Source: an uncultured Lachnoanaerobaculum sp. (GTDB taxonomy: Bacteria; Bacillota; Clostridia; Lachnospirales; Lachnospiraceae). Taken from it: a stretch of 5,661 nucleotides of DNA. Both the position numbers and the translations under genes were made by a program. The stretch is from the NCBI GenBank assembly GCA_938041725.1, contig CALISX010000031.1, positions 1 to 5,661 of the forward strand. Reading direction: 5' to 3'. This document shows, piece by piece, positions 1 through 5,661 of this stretch. How positions within the stretch are numbered: the first letter of the stretch is position 1; the number at the start of each line of letters is the position of its first letter. Below the pieces are notes generated by a model. It ran no database searches. It was given only the letters and a program-made list of their open reading frames with translations, and was not told where the DNA came from.

Positions 1-1230
1 GGTATGAAGGATATTCTGCCCCAGGAGATGGAGCTGCGGGAATATCTTCTGAGAATTATAAAGGATACCTATGAAAGCTATGGTTTTGTTCAGATCGAAA
101 CCCCTGCCATGGAACGGCTGGAAAATCTTTTAAGCAAACAGGGGGGAGACAATGAAAAGCTGATTTTCAAGGTGCTGAAGCGGGGAGAAAAATTAAAGCT
201 TGGAGAAGGGATCCGGGAGGAGGATCTCACCGATGCAGGGCTTCGCTATGATTTGACCTTGCCCCTGGCCAGGTACTATGCCAATAATAACGCCCAGCTA
301 CCCTCTCCCTTTAAGGCGCTGCAAATTGGAAATGTATACCGGGCAGACCGGCCGCAAAAGGGACGCTTCCGCCAGTTTACCCAATGCGATATTGATATCT
401 TAGGAGAGGGGGATGCCTCTGCCCAGATTGAGTTGATTTTGGCCACCTCCAAGGCTTTGGAGGCTTTGGTGCCTGGCACAAGCTTTACTGTGCATATCAA
501 TGACCGGCGGATTTTAAAGGCCATGACAGACTATGCAGGATTTTCACCCCAGGATACAGAAAAAGTCTTTATTATTTTGGATAAATTAGATAAGATCCAT
601 CTGGATGGCGTTAAAAAAGAGCTGGAGGAGCTGGTATCCGATGCCTCAGTGGTAGAAAAATATCTCCAATTATTTGAAGAAATAAAATCAGAAGAGGAGT
701 GTACTGCCTTAGCAGGAAGACTGGAGGGATTTTTGGACCCGGCAGTCATAGAAGAGCTGCTGCATATTATGGAGAGTTTAAAACCCCAGGCAGGCTGTGC
801 CCTGAAATTTGATCCCAGTCTGGTGCGGGGGATGGGATATTATACAGGAAGTATTTTCGAGGTATCTATGGAGGGCTTTGGAGGCTCTGTGGCAGGGGGC
901 GGCAGATATGATGGAATGATTGAAAAATTCACCGGCAGATCTGTGCCGGCCTGCGGATTTTCCATTGGCTTTGAACGGATTATTGCCATCCTGCAGGACC
1001 AGGGCTTCCGTCCTCCTGCCAGCCGCAAAAAAATTGCCATGCTGTATGAAAAGGGGATTTCCGAAGAGAAATTCCGGGAGATTTTAAATGCTGCCCAGGA
1101 AAAACGCCGGGAGGGAAGCATTGTTTTAATGACCAAAATGAATAAAAATAAGAAATTCCAAAGGGATAACCTGGAAAAAGAGGGCTATGGGGAGTTTCTG
1201 GAATATTATAAAGAAGCGTTGCGCAGTTAG
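1..1230 (+). CDS. hisS: Histidyl-tRNA synthetase, eukaryote-like active-site type, 5'-truncated by the window edge
   Basis: Class II aminoacyl-tRNA synthetase that charges tRNA-His with histidine using ATP in the cytoplasm. The frame is open to base 1, and the first ATG (base 4) sits inside the KDILP motif that normally follows 8-15 N-terminal residues, so the true start is probably upstream of the window. Numbering from that Met: motif 1 helix and strand about 17-35 (YGFVQIETP); RYDLT 81-85; motif 2 with its loop 110-134 (RADRPQKGRFRQF); histidine-binding RGMGYYTG 275-282; GGGRYDG 298-304; motif 3 GFSIGFER 318-325. These catalytic signatures argue against HisZ, the non-charging ATP phosphoribosyltransferase subunit. 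The RYDLT form matches eukaryote-like HisRS rather than the RPEGT form of Bacillus or E. coli. Only about 70 residues follow motif 3, where the anticodon-binding domain usually has 90-100, and they are rich in Lys/Glu. aspS follows after 9 nt, the usual Firmicutes order. HisRS identity is well supported; tRNA recognition by the short tail is uncertain. Confidence 0.92.
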   Translation, partial: GMKDILPQEMELREYLLRIIKDTYESYGFVQIETPAMERLENLLSKQGGDNEKLIFKVLKRGEKLKLGEGIREEDLTDAGLRYDLTLPLARYYANNNAQLPSPFKALQIGNVYRADRPQKGRFRQFTQCDIDILGEGDASAQIELILATSKALEALVPGTSFTVHINDRRILKAMTDYAGFSPQDTEKVFIILDKLDKIHLDGVKKELEELVSDASVVEKYLQLFEEIKSEEECTALAGRLEGFLDPAVIEELLHIMESLKPQAGCALKFDPSLVRGMGYYTGSIFEVSMEGFGGSVAGGGRYDGMIEKFTGRSVPACGFSIGFERIIAILQDQGFRPPASRKKIAMLYEKGISEEKFREILNAAQEKRREGSIVLMTKMNKNKKFQRDNLEKEGYGEFLEYYKEALRS

Positions 1231-1239
1231 GAGAAGAGT

Positions 1240-3024
1240 ATGGCGGAATCAATGTCTGGCTTAAAAAGGAGCCATAGATGTGCCGAGGTGGTAAAGGCCC
1301 CTTTGGAAAGCACCGTGACTGTTATGGGATGGGTGGCAAAAAACCGCAATAAGGGCGGTATTATTTTTTGTGATTTAAGGGATCGAAGCGGCATTCTTCA
1401 GATTATTTTTGAAGAGGAGGAATGCGGCAGCCAGGTATTCCAAAAGGCCATGAAGCTGAAACAGGAATACTGCATCGCAGTGGTGGGTATTTTAAAAACC
1501 AGAAGCGGCGCCTTTAATACCTCTTTGGCCACAGGGGAGCTGGAGGTACGGGCCAAGGACCTTCGCATTCTTTCCGAATCGGAAACCCCTCCCTTCCCGG
1601 TGGAAGAGGATTTAAAAACCAAGGAGGAGCTTCGTTTAAAATACCGTTTCCTGGATTTGAGGAGGCCGGATCTTCAAAGGAATCTTATGATGCGCAGCCA
1701 GGCAGCTGCAGTGATCCGGAATTTTATGATAGAAAACGGGTTTTTGGAAATCGAAACGCCGACATTGATCAAAAGCTCTCCCGAGGGAGCCAGGGATTAT
1801 CTGGTGCCAAGCCGGGTATATCCTGGAAGCTTTTATGCCCTTCCCCAGTCTCCCCAGCTCTTTAAGCAGCTTTTGATGTGCTCCGGCTATGACCGGTATT
1901 TTCAGCTGGCCAGATGCTATAGGGATGAGGATTTGCGGGCAGACCGTCAGCCGGAATTCACCCAGGTGGATATGGAGCTTTCCTTTGCAGATGTGGATGA
2001 TGTGATTGATGTAAACGAAAGGCTTCTGGCCAGGCTGTTCCAGGAGGTGCTGCAGGTGGAGATAAACCTGCCCCTTCCCAGACTGTCCTGGCAGGAGGCC
2101 ATGGACCGTTTCGGGTCGGACAAGCCGGATCTTCGCTTTGGCATGGAGTTGAAGGATGTTTCAAAGGCGGTGGAGCATTGTGAATTTGCCGTGTTCCAAA
2201 ATGCCCTGGCCCAGGGAGGCAGCGTTCGGGGAATTAATGCCAAGGGACAGGCGGGGATGCCCCGGAAAAAAATTGATGCTTTGGCAGAATTTGTAAAAAG
2301 CTACCGGGCAAAGGGGCTGGCCTATATGGCCATTGGACCAGAGGGCGGTGTAAAATCCTCCTTTGCCAAGTTTTTAAAACCAGAGGAAATTTCGGACATA
2401 CAAAGAATATTAGAGGCAGAGCCCGGCGATATGCTTTTCTTTGCGGCAGATGAAAATAAGGTGGTTTGGGACAGCCTGGGGGCCCTTCGGGTGGAGCTGG
2501 CTTCTTCTATGGGGCTTTTAAACAAGGAGGAGTACCGCTTCCTTTGGGTAACGGACTTCCCCCTGTTGGAGTGGTCCCAGGAGGAAAACCGCTTTAAGGC
2601 CATGCACCATCCCTTTACAGCTCCCATGGAGGAGGACTGGCAGTATATTGATTCTGATCCGGGACGGGTTCGGGCAAAGGCCTATGATATTGTATTAAAT
2701 GGGACGGAAATCGGCGGCGGATCCATTCGAATTCATCAGTCGGATGTTCAGGAAAAGATGTTCTCTGTGTTGGGACTGACAAAAGAGGTGGCTGCAGAGC
2801 GTTTCGGATATCTGCTGGAGGCCTTTAAATTCGGGGTTCCTCCCCATGCAGGACTGGCCTATGGTTTGGATCGGGTGGTGATGCTCATGGCAAAGTCGGA
2901 TTCTATCCGGGATGTGATCGCCTTCCCCAAGGTAAAGGATGCATCAGATTTGATGACCAATGCTCCGGACCGGGTGGATCAGGCCCAGCTGGATGAATTG
3001 GGACTGGAAATCAAAGAAACTTGA
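1240..3024 (+). CDS. aspS: Aspartyl-tRNA synthetase, bacterial type, complete
   Basis: Class II synthetase that charges tRNA-Asp with aspartate; cytoplasmic dimer in this family. At 594 residues it has the normal bacterial AspRS length. Layout: N-terminal OB-fold anticodon-binding domain about 1-110 (MGWVAKNRNKGG, FCDLRDRSG); hinge with LRLKYRFLDLRRP 131-143; motif 1 around 165-174 (GFLEIETP); aspartate/tRNA acceptor loop SPEGARDYLVPSR 180-192; QSPQLFKQ 203-210; motif 2 RDEDLRADRQPEFTQVD 228-244; bacterial GAD insertion about 285-420; GGGSIRIH 492-499; motif 3 GLAYGLDRVVML 538-549. No key residue appears missing. The ATG start is set by GGAG at 1230-1233, which overlaps the TAG stop of hisS and lies 6 nt upstream, so translation is probably coupled. 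A strong hairpin follows 16 nt after the stop. Whether it also charges tRNA-Asn cannot be settled from this window. Confidence 0.97.
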   Translation: MAESMSGLKRSHRCAEVVKAPLESTVTVMGWVAKNRNKGGIIFCDLRDRSGILQIIFEEEECGSQVFQKAMKLKQEYCIAVVGILKTRSGAFNTSLATGELEVRAKDLRILSESETPPFPVEEDLKTKEELRLKYRFLDLRRPDLQRNLMMRSQAAAVIRNFMIENGFLEIETPTLIKSSPEGARDYLVPSRVYPGSFYALPQSPQLFKQLLMCSGYDRYFQLARCYRDEDLRADRQPEFTQVDMELSFADVDDVIDVNERLLARLFQEVLQVEINLPLPRLSWQEAMDRFGSDKPDLRFGMELKDVSKAVEHCEFAVFQNALAQGGSVRGINAKGQAGMPRKKIDALAEFVKSYRAKGLAYMAIGPEGGVKSSFAKFLKPEEISDIQRILEAEPGDMLFFAADENKVVWDSLGALRVELASSMGLLNKEEYRFLWVTDFPLLEWSQEENRFKAMHHPFTAPMEEDWQYIDSDPGRVRAKAYDIVLNGTEIGGGSIRIHQSDVQEKMFSVLGLTKEVAAERFGYLLEAFKFGVPPHAGLAYGLDRVVMLMAKSDSIRDVIAFPKVKDASDLMTNAPDRVDQAQLDELGLEIKET

Positions 3025-3040
3025 TTCGCCAGTGGGGACG

Positions 3041-3094
3041 AGCCATGGGGATCTGCCGGATTACTTCGGCGGATTCCCATGGCTTTCCTATTAT
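3041..3094 (+). terminator. Intrinsic terminator of the hisS-aspS operon
   Basis: Bases 3041-3058 (AGCCATGGGGATCTGCCG) pair with 3067-3084 (CGGCGGATTCCCATGGCT) over 18 positions, with two G-U wobbles and no mismatch. The 8-nt loop is GATTACTT and can close further to 4 nt. The hairpin starts 16 nt after the aspS stop. The following tract, TTTCCTATTAT, is U-rich but interrupted, so termination may be incomplete and some transcripts could run into the response regulator gene. On the reverse strand no T-run follows, so it looks one-directional. Confidence 0.85.
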
Positions 3095-3101
3095 CTGTAA
3101 G

Positions 3102-3135
3102 GAAGGGAGGGAAGGATCCCCCTTTTCAAAAGGAG
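3102..3135 (+). promoter_or_regulatory. Possible leader structures at the response regulator ribosome binding site
   Basis: A purine-rich arm at 3102-3111 (GAAGGGAGGG) can pair with 3118-3127 (CCCCCTTTTC), giving a 10-bp imperfect hairpin with one mismatch and two G-U pairs. An alternative 5-bp pairing, CCTTT 3121-3125 with AAAGG 3129-3133, would cover the AGGAG site at 3131-3135. The two cannot form together. No convincing -35/-10 pair is visible between 3025 and 3130; TATTAT at 3089-3094 lacks a -35 partner. The fold is short and may be chance. Confidence 0.2.
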
Positions 3136-3142
3136 ACAGTAC

Positions 3143-3826
3143 ATGGATACAATGAAGATATTGGTGGTGGATGATGAGGCCAGGATGCGCAAGCTGGTGA
3201 AGGATTTCCTTTCCATTAAGGGATTTTTTGTTTTAGAGGCGGAAAACGGGGAACAGGCTCTGAACTTGTTTTTGTCAGATAAGGACATTCAGCTGATTTT
3301 GCTGGATGTGATGATGCCCAAAATGGATGGTTTTGAAACCCTGAAAATGATCCGGGCCTATTCTCAGGTGCCGGTGATTATGCTTACCGCCAGAGGCGAG
3401 GAAAGGGACGAGCTGGAGGGTTTTCGACTGGGGGTGGACGAATATATTACCAAGCCTTTTTCCCCCAAGATTTTGGTGGCCCGGGTGGAAGCGGTGCTTC
3501 GAAGAAGTGTGGGAGAAAAGGAGGAGAAGCTTTCCTGCGGTGCCATAGAGGTGGATAAAGCTGCCCATACTGTCATGATTGATGGAAAGCCCGTGGAGCT
3601 CAGCTTTAAGGAGTTTGAGCTGTTAACGTATTTTATGGAGAATAAGGGGATCGCCCTGTCCCGGGAAAAAATTTTGAATTCCGTATGGAATTATGATTAT
3701 TTCGGAGATGCCAGAACCATTGATACCCATGTAAAAAAACTGCGGGCAAAGATGGGGGCAAGGGGAGATTATATTAAAACAATTTGGGGAATGGGTTATA
3801 AATTTGAAGTGGATAAACAGGATTAG
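3143..3826 (+). CDS. Two-component response regulator, OmpR/PhoB family
   Basis: DNA-binding transcription regulator, switched by phosphorylation from its partner kinase, encoded immediately downstream. Receiver domain about 4-121: acidic pocket D10 and D11, phosphoacceptor D55 in LLDVMMPKMDG, T82 in MLTAR, Y101 and K104 in YITKPFSP. A short linker leads to a winged-helix Trans_reg_C domain about 130-223, with LSFKEFELL, SREKILNSVW, the recognition-helix region RTIDTHVKKLRAK (191-203) and the wing IWGMGYKF (214-221). Its 227 residues are the normal family length and all phosphotransfer residues are present. The ATG start has AGGAG 7 nt upstream (3131-3135); the second Met, at codon 4, would be too far from that site. 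The last 23 nt overlap the kinase gene. Its target genes are unknown; autoregulation or control of the membrane protein gene at 5444 are possibilities only. Confidence 0.95.
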   Translation: MDTMKILVVDDEARMRKLVKDFLSIKGFFVLEAENGEQALNLFLSDKDIQLILLDVMMPKMDGFETLKMIRAYSQVPVIMLTARGEERDELEGFRLGVDEYITKPFSPKILVARVEAVLRRSVGEKEEKLSCGAIEVDKAAHTVMIDGKPVELSFKEFELLTYFMENKGIALSREKILNSVWNYDYFGDARTIDTHVKKLRAKMGARGDYIKTIWGMGYKFEVDKQD

Positions 3827-5387
3827 AGGCTCCCTGCGTACCAAGGTCTCGGCCTTGGTTTTGGCCATCATTGCTGTAATCTTAATTGCCATGGGGCTTT
3901 TAAATAATTTTGGCTTGGAATTGTTTTATAAAAATGAAAAGGTCAATGAAATCAAACGGGCCTATGAGCGCATTGACCAGGTGGTGGTGGAAGCCGGGAA
4001 CAAAGGGGAACGCATTATGGGGGAGGACTGGGAGGAAGACAGCCAGGAGGCTGTTTCGGCCTCCGCCCAAAAACTAAATGATTTGTTGATAGAGTATTCC
4101 AACAAATATAATATTACCATTGCATTGATTGATACAGTAACAGATAAGTCCATATATTCCTCCATGCGGGAAGGGGATCTGCTTTTAAGCCGGATCAAGG
4201 AGGAACTCTTTCATCCGGAAGGAAAGCAGGCCATTGAAGATATTTATTCCGGAGAAAACTATCGGATTATCAGCCACTATTCCCCCCAGTCCAATCTTTC
4301 CTATATTGAATGTATTGGCTACTGCAGCGACAATCTAACCATGGTGGTAATGTCCACCCCCATTGCCAGCTTAAAGGAGAGTGTCAGTCTGGCCAATACC
4401 TTCACCATATACATTGGCTTGTTTTCTTTTTTGCTGGCGGTGATTGCCACCTTTTTCATGGTGGGGATGTTTACCAAACCGATTATGCAGCTGGCCCAGG
4501 TGTCCAAGCGCATGGGAAAACTTGACTTTACTGCCAAATATACTGGAAAAAGGCATGATGAAATCGAAACTTTGGGACGGAATATGAACACCATGGCGGA
4601 ACGGCTGGAAAAGGCCTTTTTGGAGCTTCAGGGGGCCAACCGGATTTTGAAGGAGGACATTAAGCGAAAGGAAGAGATTGATGCCATGCGCAGGGATTTT
4701 ATTGCCAATGTCTCCCATGAGCTGAAAACCCCCATTGCCTTGATCCGCGGATATGCAGAAGGGCTGAATGAAGGTCTTTGTGAGGACAGGGAAAGCAGAA
4801 CCTATTATACCGAGGTCATTATGGATGAAGCGGAAAAGATGAATGTGATGGTAAAGCAGCTTTTGACCCTTTCTGCCCTGGAAACCTCGGGAGCCGGAGG
4901 ACTGGAGCTGGAAACCTTTGATCTGGTCATGCTGGTGCGGGGGGTTATCCAGTCCACGGCTATTCTTTTGGGAGAAAAGAAGGTGGAAATCCGTTTTGAA
5001 GAGGATCGGGAGATCATGGTACGGGCGGATGAGTTTAAGCTGGAGGAGGTTTTAACCAATTATATCAGCAATGCCATCCACCATGTCAGTGAAAGGGGAT
5101 ATATTCATATTTCCATTGGGGAAAAACCCGAGGCCATTAAGGTCAGTGTGTTTAATACCGGGAAAAATATCCCGGTGGAGGATTTGTCCCATCTTTGGGA
5201 TAAGTTCTACAAGGTGGACAAGGCACATTCTAGAAGTTATGGCGGAAGTGGCATTGGTTTGTCTATTGTCAAGGCGATTGTGGAAGCTCATCATCAACAC
5301 TGTGGTGTGTATAACACAAAAGAGGGTGTGTGTTTTTGGTTTACATTGGAAAAATCACTGAAGAATCTTGACAAAAAGGAGTGCTAG
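3804..5387 (+). CDS. Membrane sensor histidine kinase with HAMP domain, TTG start
   Basis: Senses an unknown signal at the cell surface, autophosphorylates on histidine and passes the phosphate to the regulator encoded just upstream. Order in 527 residues: basic N-terminus (KWINRIRGSLRTK); TM1 about 15-36; extracytoplasmic domain about 39-198 with no signature I recognise, containing C170 and C174; TM2 about 199-222; HAMP about 222-275; HisKA with phosphoacceptor H305 in SHELKTP (304-310); N-box NYISN 419-423; G1 box NTGKNIP 451-457, with Asn in place of the usual Asp; F-box WDKFYKVDK 465-473; G2 box GGSGIGLSIV 480-489. It looks complete and active. TTG at 3804 is the first plausible start after an in-frame stop at 3732, and it keeps the positively charged segment before TM1. 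No good ribosome site precedes it, so expression probably relies on coupling through the 23-nt overlap. The C-terminal codons also carry the promoter at 5368. Confidence 0.94.
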   Translation: MKWINRIRGSLRTKVSALVLAIIAVILIAMGLLNNFGLELFYKNEKVNEIKRAYERIDQVVVEAGNKGERIMGEDWEEDSQEAVSASAQKLNDLLIEYSNKYNITIALIDTVTDKSIYSSMREGDLLLSRIKEELFHPEGKQAIEDIYSGENYRIISHYSPQSNLSYIECIGYCSDNLTMVVMSTPIASLKESVSLANTFTIYIGLFSFLLAVIATFFMVGMFTKPIMQLAQVSKRMGKLDFTAKYTGKRHDEIETLGRNMNTMAERLEKAFLELQGANRILKEDIKRKEEIDAMRRDFIANVSHELKTPIALIRGYAEGLNEGLCEDRESRTYYTEVIMDEAEKMNVMVKQLLTLSALETSGAGGLELETFDLVMLVRGVIQSTAILLGEKKVEIRFEEDREIMVRADEFKLEEVLTNYISNAIHHVSERGYIHISIGEKPEAIKVSVFNTGKNIPVEDLSHLWDKFYKVDKAHSRSYGGSGIGLSIVKAIVEAHHQHCGVYNTKEGVCFWFTLEKSLKNLDKKEC

Positions 5388-5396
5388 AAGTATGAT
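5368..5396 (+). promoter_or_regulatory. Near-consensus sigma-A promoter for the downstream membrane protein gene
   Basis: The -35 hexamer TTGACA (5368-5373) is a perfect match. A 17-nt spacer leads to the -10 hexamer TATGAT (5391-5396), which matches TATAAT in 5 of 6 positions. Predicted transcription would start near 5402-5405, giving a leader of about 40 nt before the ATG at 5444. The -35 lies inside the last codons of the kinase gene and the -10 lies just after its stop. Without an intervening terminator, the downstream gene may be read both from the kinase operon and from this promoter. Confidence 0.7.
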
Positions 5397-5400
5397 GTGA

Positions 5401-5412
5401 CTGTATTTACAG
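5401..5412 (+). promoter_or_regulatory. Short dyad at the predicted start site, possible operator
   Basis: CTGTA (5401-5405) and TACAG (5408-5412) form a perfect inverted repeat with a 2-bp spacer, placed over the predicted +1 of the promoter at 5368-5396. A repressor bound here could block initiation. A second small hairpin follows (AGCTG 5411-5415 with CAGCT 5422-5426). No T-run follows either element, so neither is a terminator. The arms are short and the match could be chance. Confidence 0.25.
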
Positions 5413-5443
5413 CTGTCTTGTCAGCTAGAAAATGGAGGTCATC

Positions 5444-5661
5444 ATGGGAAAGTTACTCAAAACAAGGTTTTCGACAGCAGTGGTGGTGTTGATTCCAGCC
5501 TGTATCGGAATGAATTACTTGGGAAAGTTTTTTGCAACGCTATTAAAATTGCCACTTTGGCTGGATTCCATTGGAACTTGTATGGGGGCATGTCTTGGTG
5601 AACCAATTGTTGGCGCACTGTGTGGAGCATTCAATAATTTAATTTATGGATTGACAACGGG
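5444..5661 (+). CDS. Hydrophobic membrane protein resembling an ECF transporter S component, 3' end outside the window
   Basis: The first 72 codons are visible and the frame is open to the window edge. The ATG at 5444 has GGAGG at 5434-5438, 5 nt upstream. The N-terminus is MGKLLKTRF followed by a hydrophobic segment from about residue 10, then LPLWLDSIGT (38-47) and a Gly/Ala-rich helix, GEPIVGALCGAFNN (53-66). The pattern 'L-D-x-I-G-T, then G-x-P-x-V-G-A, then N-N' recalls S components of energy-coupling factor importers, which bind a vitamin or small metabolite in the membrane and use a shared ATPase module encoded elsewhere. The same N-terminal fold can occur in larger fused membrane proteins, and the C-terminus is not visible. 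No substrate can be assigned. It lies 56 nt after the kinase stop behind its own promoter, and its base composition (about 42% GC) is lower than that of the genes before it. Confidence 0.7.
   Translation, partial: MGKLLKTRFSTAVVVLIPACIGMNYLGKFFATLLKLPLWLDSIGTCMGACLGEPIVGALCGAFNNLIYGLTT

Noticed and set aside
4..1230. HisZ, the ATP phosphoribosyltransferase regulatory subunit
   Set aside because: The histidine-binding motifs and motif 2/3 arginines of an active synthetase are present, and the neighbour is aspS rather than hisG.
3064..3069. UUCG-type tetraloop (CTTCGG) in the terminator loop
   Set aside because: The bases flanking it do not pair, and the 18-bp stem around a larger loop is far better.
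3089..3094. TATTAT as a -10 box for the response regulator gene
   Set aside because: No acceptable -35 hexamer lies 16-18 nt upstream, and the site is within the terminator tail.
4371..4718. Minus-strand open frame of 115 codons opposite the kinase
   Set aside because: It lies fully inside a well-supported gene, has no ribosome site I can see, and its translation shows no recognisable domain. The same holds for the other minus-strand frames opposite hisS, aspS and the regulator.
5071..5361. Plus-strand 96-codon frame within the kinase ATPase domain
   Set aside because: It is out of frame with strongly conserved HATPase motifs and has no independent evidence of coding. The 71-codon frame at 4310-4525 was rejected for the same reason.
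5383..5430. Direct repeat GCTAGAA at 5383-5389 and 5424-5430
   Set aside because: Seven bases is too short in a small AT-rich spacer to suggest an attachment site or target duplication.
5397..5443. Riboswitch upstream of the S-component-like gene
   Set aside because: The leader is only about 40 nt with small stems and no conserved core such as a thi-box or RFN element.

Overview
The window reads as a stretch of a Firmicutes chromosome, most likely class Clostridia and probably near Lachnospiraceae. Three things suggest this: histidyl- and aspartyl-tRNA synthetase genes in tandem, Shine-Dalgarno sites of the AGGAG/GGAGG type, and a two-component pair whose protein style (kinase F-box WDKFYKVDK, regulator LLDVMMPKMDG) is common in gut clostridia. 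Most of the window is near 50% GC by eye. The family-level placement is inference. All five genes are on the + strand.

Region 1 (1-3024) is a translation operon. It holds a 5'-truncated HisRS gene, then a complete aspS whose ribosome binding site overlaps the hisS stop codon. The HisRS has the RYDLT/RADRPQKGRFRQF-type active site seen in eukaryote-like HisRS and a short, divergent C-terminal region. The operon ends at a strong 18-bp hairpin (3041-3084) that looks like an intrinsic terminator.

Region 2 (3143-5387) is a two-component system: an OmpR/PhoB-family response regulator, then a membrane sensor histidine kinase that overlaps it by 23 nt and starts at TTG. The kinase has two transmembrane helices around an extracytoplasmic domain of about 160 residues, then HAMP, HisKA and HATPase domains. 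Its signal cannot be named from sequence.

Region 3 (5368-5661) holds a near-consensus sigma-A promoter (TTGACA, 17 nt, TATGAT) set across the end of the kinase gene. After it comes the start of a small hydrophobic protein, cut off by the window end, that resembles the substrate-binding S component of ECF vitamin/metabolite importers. A short dyad lies at the predicted transcription start. Base usage shifts to lower GC from about 5220 onward. A working hypothesis is that the regulator/kinase pair and this membrane protein are linked, but only adjacency supports it.

I did not find a clearly new system. The points most worth a second look are the unusual C-terminus of the HisRS, the embedded promoter with its dyad, and the kinase sensor domain with a C-x3-C pair. 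No tRNA, rRNA, CRISPR array, insertion sequence or long repeat is visible. No gene-free stretch exceeds 120 bases.
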